Shown here in pieces: positions 56,818 to 64,000 of a stretch of DNA of 64,000 nucleotides. Position 1 is the first letter of the stretch, and every line of letters begins with the position of its first letter. Location: positions 52,779,196 through 52,843,195 of the forward strand of contig CM061063.1 in NCBI GenBank assembly GCA_030762895.1. Direction: 5' to 3'. The position numbers and the translations under genes were made by a program. Below the pieces are notes generated by a model. That model worked only from the letters and a program-made list of their open reading frames with translations. It searched no databases and had not been told where the DNA came from. This DNA comes from Sophora flavescens. Its lineage: Eukaryota; Streptophyta; Magnoliopsida; Fabales; Fabaceae.

Positions 56818-59800
56818 ATGGCGGCACTGAAGCTTCTCCTCTCCGAGGCTCGCCGCTGTTACCCCACGAAACCCTTCCACTCTCCCTTATTCCCCACCTC
56901 TCACAGATTCCTTTCATCTCCATCTTCATCATCATCATCACCTTCCACTAATGAATCAAACTCAGACCCTACTCCACAACAATCCCCTCCAACGACACGG
57001 TTCCAATCCGTCCCAATCCAACCCGTTTCATATCCTCCCAAACCCAAAGATCCACCGCCCGAACCCTCCTCCGAACCTCACTCCCTCCGCCAACCGCCGC
57101 CAACCGTTCCTCGCCAGCCGCCGAACCAGGCGGAGGCCCTGGAATCGCGGCGGGCCTGGACACGCGAAGATATTCGGTACATCAAGGACTCGCCATCGGT
57201 CACGCAGGTGTCGTATCCCCTGAGGGAGGCGCCGCTTCCCGGCGATAATGTTTCGGCGGAGGGAAAGGTGGAGGCGAATGAGGAAATGGAGAAAGAGAGG
57301 AGGAGAATTGAGGCGGAGGATCAGTTGAGGAGGAGGATAGTTAGGGCTGCGGAAGAGGAAAAGATGAAGGTGCCTTTCCCTATGCTCATCAAGCCCAAGC
57401 AAAATGAGAAGCCACCTATCTTTGATTTGACTGAGGCCATTCGCCAAGTTAAGGTTTGTTTGTTGTGATTTGATTTTGAAGTTTATGTTCATTTTTTTGT
57501 TTTGTTTCTATGGATTCAGTTTATGTGGTTGAGTTGTGTTGTGTTGATTTTTCTGTTACTATTTTTTTCTTCTTATTTTTATGTAGGATGAAGTTGTTAG
57601 TTTAGGGCCCAATTTTTTAGTATAGGTCATTGGTGCTAGTGGATAACATTTAGAATAAGAGTAATGGGTGCGTAATTGTGCTTGGTGGATTTTCTTCTTT
57701 AAGCATATCATAAGATTTTGGATAGAAATAACAAAGATTGGGGCACTGGGTCGGGTAATTTTTATGCAAAAAATGTTAGTGGTGCTTACCCTAGAGTAAG
57801 ATTACATTTGTTTAAACATCTATCTGACAGTTTTGTTAAAATGTTAGGTAATACTGTAGTTGGATTTTCTTCTCTATTTCTAACCATAAAGATGATGAAC
57901 TTTGGAGATTTATTCCTTCGAACAATCCTAGGTATATGTTGACTCTTTTTTGGTGATGAATCTTATTAGCATAATTTGCAGAGCAGTTTACTGTGTCCAC
58001 TACCTAACAGTTTTGTTGGAACTTTGGTTAATACCATGGTTGGATTATTTCTTGTGAGAAATGCTACTGTATGAGAAAGTAAAGATGAAAAAGGATGGAT
58101 CACCCAATAAGAAAGATATGTTTAAAATTTGTAAAAAAATATTAGGATATTTTTGGCTGCTAGTAACTTCTATGGAATATCTAAGATAATACTTTTTTTT
58201 TCTAAGTTGCGTCTTACTTAAAACTGTATATGTAAAACACCTTTAGTGCAACTATGTAAGTAAAACACTATCTTGTCATTTTTGCTGTCTAAAAGTTGCA
58301 ACATCTTGTGAAACAGCAATCTACACTTAAATTCTACATTTAAGGGGACTATGAATGAGTACTGCAAGTTTGTAATTAGGTATGTAATACATACATGTCT
58401 TCCTGGAAAAACAATTTGAGCACCTACTATTGCAATGAAGTCTCCCTCTCTGATCTTGCAAAAGGAAGGCCATGCACCCTATTTTCATTGCTGATGACGA
58501 TTTTGCTAAATCCAGATTGAGGTGGTTTCTGGGTTAGTGATGATAACAATTATTTGGTATTGATAATGAAAGCAGAGATCAGTGGTGAAGGTTGATGATG
58601 AGCACCGCCACACCCCACACCATTCCAGTTTTATCACGGTGAGGTGCAGTACAGATGGTGGGGTTGTGATGCGGCGTGACACGATGTCATTGGATATAGG
58701 GACAAAGTTGTTGCTCATTTTAATCCGAACCATTGGTTTAAATTTTTTTTTAATTAAATCTATGTAAATCAATGGTCCAAATCACTTATTGCATCCATGC
58801 ACCATTTCTTGTTTGGTGCATAGAAGTCGTCCGTAGTCCTGTAGAAATATGGATGGAAAATTATGTGGAGTTTACTTTTGCTACTGTTAGAATACATGAC
58901 CTTATCTTATCTTATCTTAGAGTACAACTTATCTTATAAGAGTATCTTGAATTATCTAATAGGATTGAGTTGTTATTAGTTAGTTATTATCATAATTAGT
59001 TTCCTTTTCAATTAGGATTAGGAGTATTGTATCCTTATAAATAGGGGTTAGTGCTTAAGCTTCTTGTACTGCGATATCATAATCAATCATAATCATATTT
59101 TTGAGTGTTCATTCTTTTTCTTCTCTTTCTCTATTTAAACCCATAACTTCAACATGGTATCAGAGCGGTACCATCCTTCGTGACCTGTCCCGTCACTATT
59201 CCACTGTGGAGTTCCGTTAAGTATGAAGGAACTCTAATCATCTTCTTAGTCATACAAATTTTTTTTTGCCATTTTACTCTTCCCTGTTGTGTTTTCCTTT
59301 TCCGGTAACCCGAAGGAGGAGGATACCATCCTTCGTCTTTCCGACCCTTGTTTTTGTCCCATCAGTCGCTGTCCGCTACCGTCGTTTCCGGTCGTCGACC
59401 CCATCACTAGACTCATCGGCCGCCAATCTGTCCAACCGTCCAGACCGCACCGTCGTTCGCCTCCCGACGTGCCGAACTCGCCGATCTATGCTATTTTCGG
59501 ATCTGTTCTCACCTCCCTCTATGGACCACTTTTTAGCAACCACCTCGATGTGTTTGGCTCCTTTGGGTTATGTTTTGCTGTGTTCGAAAGTTCAAATTTT
59601 TGGTCTTCTGTTAGCTTCTCCAGTGTTTGTCATGCAATTCTTATCCACTGATGGATCATACCAGTGACTTCTCTTCCCACCGACGATCATTCCAGTGGTG
59701 ATTCCTTTCCCACGGATGAATTATATTAGTGGTGACATCTATTTCCATCAATGATTGACTTATGTTGGTTATAACTCGTACTAGCCCAACTTTTTGTCTC

Positions 59801-62800
59801 AGATGCTCTGGCCTCGGCTCTTTGTCCTATATGCACTGTCATTGTCTTTGTCCCAAATGCACTAGTCATCATGACCGTTTGTCCCAGATACACTGGCCTC
59901 ATCTCAGTCCCGGAAGTAGTTGTCTATCTTAATTTCAATTTTAAATAATTGGGTCTCCAATATTGTTGTTGAAGCTTCCAAATGCGGTTTTGAGAAGTTC
60001 GGACCTTGCTGCTAGATTGTTTGCCAAGAAATTTCTGTCTGGCTGAGGATCATTCCAGCTATCTTGCCTATCTTTCTAGCAACTCTCTGCAGCCTCTCCA
60101 ACATACTTTCCCACTTAAGTTGGCCGTTTCGGTAGTCCCATCGTCTGACCATCGTCAAGGTTGAGACGTCGGCACTAGTAATAGAAAACTTCATCCTACA
60201 CTTAAGTTGGTTGTTTCAGGCTAAGGACACCGTCTGGCCAAATATCATTTCAGTTTGGTTTGATTGATGTTCATAAAAATCAGCAATGATTTCTTCAGTT
60301 GGTTGATTGGTGGTTTGTTCTTGGGCACAAACATTATTGGTTGATGGTTCTTGTATTTCTTGGTTTATTCAGGATATCTTTATGGGTTTGGTTACCTTTG
60401 ATTGTAAATTTTCTCTTTGAAAGAGTATATTTGTTATCAGTAAGTTATTATCATAATTAGTTTCATTTTCAATTGTACTGCGATATCATAATCAATCATA
60501 ATCATATTTTTGAGTGTTTATTCTTTTTCTTCTCTTTCTCTATTTAAACCCATAACTTCAACAACTACTTTCCTTCATGTTAGGGATACCAATTTAAAGA
60601 CTAAAAAATTGTGAAGGAAGGGATTGTGATAATGACTGCCTGTTTTTTCCTCTGACTCTGTATATATACTCATAGATATAAATGTGTTTGAATTTAGTAT
60701 GTAGGTATATGTGTTATAGATGTATTCTGAAGCAGCATTCCCCTGTTGAGTTTTGAAATTCAAATTTGCATTATTTGTAACAACTCTATTGGCATGTCCC
60801 ATACACTCTATCTGGCCTGTAACAATATCTGTATAATAAATAGTGCTAAATCGACGAATTCTTAGGATCGATAAAAATCTGAAACCAAGAAACAATTTCG
60901 AATGCATGGTGATTTATGTAAGTGCTAATTTGTTGATTAGTTAAATTGTTGGCCTGTAGAGTTCAGAATGTTTTAGTGATATGTAAATTTTCATACATTC
61001 ATTTATCTCGAAGTTTTGGTTCCATCCACTGGATTAGGGATACTGCACATTCTTAGCAATAATCTTTTTCACAGAAACTAAAACAATTTCTAATGTATGG
61101 TGATTTATGTGAGTGTTATTTTCTTGATTGGTTAAATTATTGGTCTTTAGAGTTTCAAATGTTTTTGTGATTTGTAACTTTTTCATACATTCATTTACAT
61201 CTAAGTTTTGGTGACATCGATTGGATTGAGGGTACCATACATCCTTAGCTATGATCTTTTTCATTTTTACCTGGAATGTTCTATTGGTTATCATTATTTG
61301 ATTTCTTTAAATATTGTTCAGGCCAGTGCCAAGGCGAAATTTGATGAAACTGTTGAAGTACACGTAAGATTGGGCATCGATTCAAAGCGAACAGAACTGG
61401 TATGCACATGTGCTTGAGTGATTCTTTGAGTACCATGTAATTTCAAATTTGACATATTGACTTCAGCTTGATAGGTTTGACATGTTCAACAAGTTGTATA
61501 CTATCAGTGGTTCTCTCAAAAGTTGGGAGACATTCTCTTTGAAGATTAATACCCAGTTGTTCTCTTTGTACTTACGAAACAAATAGGTTCTCATCTATAT
61601 AACTGCCGTGTGCTAGAAAACTTTGCCCTGTCTACAAGGACTTTACATCCCTCCTCAAATCACCTGTATCTTTATATATGCTTTGAATTGTAGGTTAGAG
61701 AAAGGGGTCCTATTGTTTGATTTGTTCAGCAAACACGGAACATCTCTATAGAAACTGCAGAATAGCATTAACTTTGCTTAGGATTATTATTATTATTATT
61801 ATTTTTATGGATTGCTTAGGACATATTCTTTGATAAATATATGATAATATCTTTGACTGACAGGGACTTTATTAATGCTCTAAAGTCTAAACGTTGCATG
61901 CTTTGAATTTATTATTGTTGTTATTAAGGGATTATTTTGGAAAACTTCTCTCAAGACTGCGATCTATTAGTGTTTGTTAAGTGAGAAAAAGAAGGAAAGA
62001 AAAAGAAAATGGAGAGAGAAAAACAGAGACGAAAGAATCTCTTGGTAACCGAATCTGATGTGTATTGAAAAATTGAGATCTTAACACAGATCTAGAACTA
62101 TTTATACAATAGTTGACAGCTGTCATGACCGTAACTGTTGTAACAATCGAACTAAAGACTAACCGAAGCTAGCTAGTCTAGTCTGAACATAAGCTAACTA
62201 AACTAGCTACAGTTTACTCTAATAATACAATCAAACAGGATATACAAACTTTTCATAATTATGTCTTCTGTAAACCTTTTGTGCCTATACATCCCATATC
62301 ACTGTTATATGCTGCTTTTTTGTTTTGGTTACACTAGAAGATAATTGTTTCAACTCTGGCAGGCAGTTCGTGGTACAGTTATTCTGCCTCATGGTGCTCC
62401 TAAGGTAACATATCAGTGCTAAGCAATTGATATAATGGTAGGCTTGTCATCTAATTATTCATATCTTCCAGGCCGTCAGTGTGGCTGTTTTTGCAGAAGG
62501 GGCAGAGGCAGAGGAAGCTAGAGCTGCAGGAGCTGATATAGTTGGTGGTAAAGAGCTTATTGAGGAGGTTGCTAGTAAGGAACTGGTCTCTTTCCCCAGT
62601 TAATTTTGTTCACCATATCAATAGCTTTTTCCCATACTAAATTTGTGAAGCGAGAACATGCACATGCATATTTTCTCTTGTTGGTTCTATGCTTGCTTCT
62701 GTATGTTCATGGTCACTGTTCAGAATATGCAAGCTTATCTGTAATTGTTTTTCTGCTTTGTTCTGCATGTGCACGTGTCTAAACTCTAAACTGGTTCTTA

Positions 62801-63605
62801 TTTAGGCAAATGTGTGACATTAGTTTTCTTCATTGTGTGCTATGTTAGGAGTTACTTTGAGTATCATAAATAATTCAGGGGAGATATTAAGCATTTGTTC
62901 AGTGCCTTGGAATTAGAAATAATAATGTCCCCTCCATGCCAAGAATATAAAATCTCTAAACTATGTTATTCATATGTAATAGAGCTTATACTTCTATAGG
63001 TGGTAATAATAAGCTCAAAGTTGACAAGTGCTTCTCAACTCCTGGAATGGCACCTCATCTTGGGAAGGTATTTTGAATTTGAGTGGTTTTATCCTTGTAA
63101 CATCATTTAAATTAATGGTTTTTTATTCTGAAGCTTGTGTGAACTGCTGTGCAGATAGCACAATATCTTAGAAAGCGCAGACTGATGCCAGACAAGAAAG
63201 TTAGTTTGTCAATGCTTATTGGCATTTTATCTGTATATATTTCTGAAGTGCAGGTCATACATTGATCATATTTAACTCTTGTTTGGCTGTATTAATTAAT
63301 ATGTTTACAGCTAGGTACTCTGACTAGTGATATTGCTGGGCAGTTGAAAGAGCTAAGACAGGGTCGCGTTGAGTTTAAAATGGAAAGCAAATCAATTTTA
63401 CATTTGGGTGTTGGAAAGGTACAATCATGTTGTCATCCAACTCCTTATAGGCTTCATTACAAAAGGATAAGGTGTGTTGCATGCAATGTCCTCATCTGCA
63501 TATAATAATATCCGCAGGTAAGCTATACTGAAGAGTCTTTACGGGAGAATATTGGTGCATTTATGAATGCTGTATTGCTTGCCAAGCCTGCTGGCTTAAA
63601 GAAGA
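56818..63605 (+). CDS. Organellar ribosomal protein uL1 (L1p family), last exon(s) outside the window
   Basis: Exons seen: 56818-57453, 61322-61399, 62363-62404, 62472-62574, 63000-63067, 63155-63199, 63311-63418, 63518-63605. All have GT...AG introns and agreeing phases. The last donor (gtaagt at 63606) has no acceptor in the window, so the C-terminus is missing. About 389 residues are visible. Exon 1 encodes a long N-terminal extension: an Arg-containing, acid-poor start (MAALKLLLSEARRC) that looks like a transit peptide, probably mitochondrial, then a Pro/Ser-rich region and a charged helix. The L1 domain follows: VRLGIDSKRTELAVRGTVILPHGAPK, VAVFAEGAEAEEARAAGAD and KVDKCFSTPGMAPHLGK. The usual ILGPRGLMP signature is changed to YLRKRRLMP. 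L1 binds large-subunit rRNA at the stalk. Intron 1 is 3.9 kb and contains a deleted Copia element. Confidence 0.9.
58885..59154 (+). repeat. 5' LTR of the small Copia element (270 bp)
   Basis: TG...CA ends, a cttatcttatcttatctta microrepeat near 58902, and a TATA-like cttataaatagg near 59034. Confidence 0.85.
59155..59166 (+). other. Primer-binding site, initiator tRNA-Met type
   Basis: The exact word tggtatcagagc lies directly after the LTR. Confidence 0.92.
60881..61265 (+). repeat. Two-copy tandem repeat of about 193 bp in uL1 intron 1
   Basis: Copy 1 starts at 60881 (gaaaccaagaaacaattt) and copy 2 at 61074 (gaaactaaaacaattt). Both run through atggtgatttatgt, ttcatacattcattta and a final atctttttca. 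They are diverged by substitutions and small indels. The second copy ends about 55 bases before exon 2. Confidence 0.8.
61975..62237 (-). repeat. Possible short solo LTR in uL1 intron 2
   Basis: On the minus strand it starts TGTTTGATTG and ends CACTTAACA, with a TATA-like gtataaatag in between. Size and ends fit a small Copia or TRIM LTR. I find no target duplication, so this is tentative. Confidence 0.4.
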
Positions 63606-64000
63606 GTAAGTGGCAAACATTCTCTTATACTTTCCAATTTATTTTTTTATTTTTTGAGAAAAGAAAAGATTAAATGTCACTATGTCAGATCCGAACTGAT
63701 ATTCCCCCTTCTACCAAAGGAAAATCATAGTGTTGTAGAGATACATAGGTGCGATAGAGCGTAGATTTGTATGCTAATAGTTGCTTACAGGTGTTTAAGG
63801 CTTTGATTGACAAGTGCCCCAATATTTGACTTGTAAAATAAGTAAGCATGTTTGAAAAATGTGTCCAAGCCTTTTAAAACTCCCAATCTGGGAGTGAACA
63901 TACCAAGTCTTTTGATTGGGTGCTTGTGTTTTCTGTCAAAACTCCAATATTTTGTCTTACAGAATTCAACAATTTAAGTTCCATGCTACAAATTTCCAAC
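63606..64000 (+). other. Final visible intron of the uL1 gene
   Basis: Intron sequence after the donor at 63606, with no acceptor or coding signal before the window ends. Confidence 0.6.

Larger units (their letters stand above)
58885..60563 (+). mobile_element. Small deleted Copia element in intron 1 of the uL1 gene
   Basis: A 5' LTR at 58885-59154 (TGTTAGAATAC...ACTTCAACA) is followed by a perfect initiator tRNA-Met primer site. A shortened second LTR at about 60433-60563 shares the stretch from ttattatcataattag to acttcaaca but lacks its first part and an internal block. The flanks gctac and actac are a 5-bp duplication with one change. The interior (59167-60432) has Ser/Pro/Arg-rich frames but no recognisable gag or pol, so the element is non-autonomous or badly deleted. 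Confidence 0.82.

Noticed and set aside
57028..57492. 154-residue minus-strand frame opposite uL1 exon 1
   Set aside because: Antisense reading of a Pro/Arg-rich exon; no start context or known domain.
59266..59667. 133-residue frame in the small Copia element as a possible gene
   Set aside because: Composition is Ser/Pro/Arg-rich with no recognisable gag, and an overlapping frame is equally open.

Overview
This window is nuclear DNA from a flowering plant. The evidence is spliced genes with GT-AG introns, plant LTR retrotransposons of several lineages (Athila, Tat, Tekay-like, Copia and Sirevirus), an Au-type SINE, and three genes whose closest relatives I recognise from Arabidopsis. The repeat families and protein flavour suggest a eudicot, probably a legume; this is inference from sequence style, not proof.

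Layout. Positions 1-42078 are a thick block of nested retrotransposons. From the left: the 3' part of a plus-strand Athila-type element ends in a complete LTR at 4387. It sits inside the gag of a plus-strand Sirevirus-like Copia element, whose pol and 3' LTR run to 10537. A minus-strand Copia element (11404-34112) has two matching LTRs and a perfect 5-bp target duplication (ctttt). It has been split by a long non-coding Tekay-like LTR insertion (14502-29107). That insertion holds a solo Copia LTR (23896-25323) and an Athila-type solo LTR (14811-23177). The Athila-type solo LTR is itself split by a nearly complete plus-strand Athila element (15861-22833) that has gag and protease but no reverse transcriptase or integrase. 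The outermost recognisable host is a minus-strand Tat-type Ty3 element (gag-pol 36264-41480, 5' LTR 41482-42078). Its 3' untranslated region carries a tandem repeat of about 101 bp, broken by another solo LTR (34534-35925). Most junctions are supported by target-site duplications readable in the sequence.

Positions 42079-64000 are genic. An intronless phospholipase A1-II gene lies on the minus strand (42606-43877). A seven-exon Sec1/Munc18-like gene matching MIP3 is on the plus strand (47698-55142). A multi-exon organellar uL1 ribosomal protein gene is also on the plus strand (from 56818) and leaves the window before its last exon. The same three gene types are neighbours in Arabidopsis (recalled as At2g42690, At2g42700, At2g42710), so this looks like a conserved gene trio. 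The introns and spacers hold small elements: an Au-type SINE, a tRNA-derived SINE, a LINE fragment, two inverted-repeat DNA elements and a deleted small Copia element.

The three genes have unrelated jobs: lipid hydrolysis, ER-Golgi tethering, and organellar translation. They do not form a pathway. I found no novel enzymatic system. The most interesting material is in the retroelements: the depth of nesting, a gag-protease-only Athila element, paired polypurine-like modules, and LTRs packed with short GC-rich palindromes.
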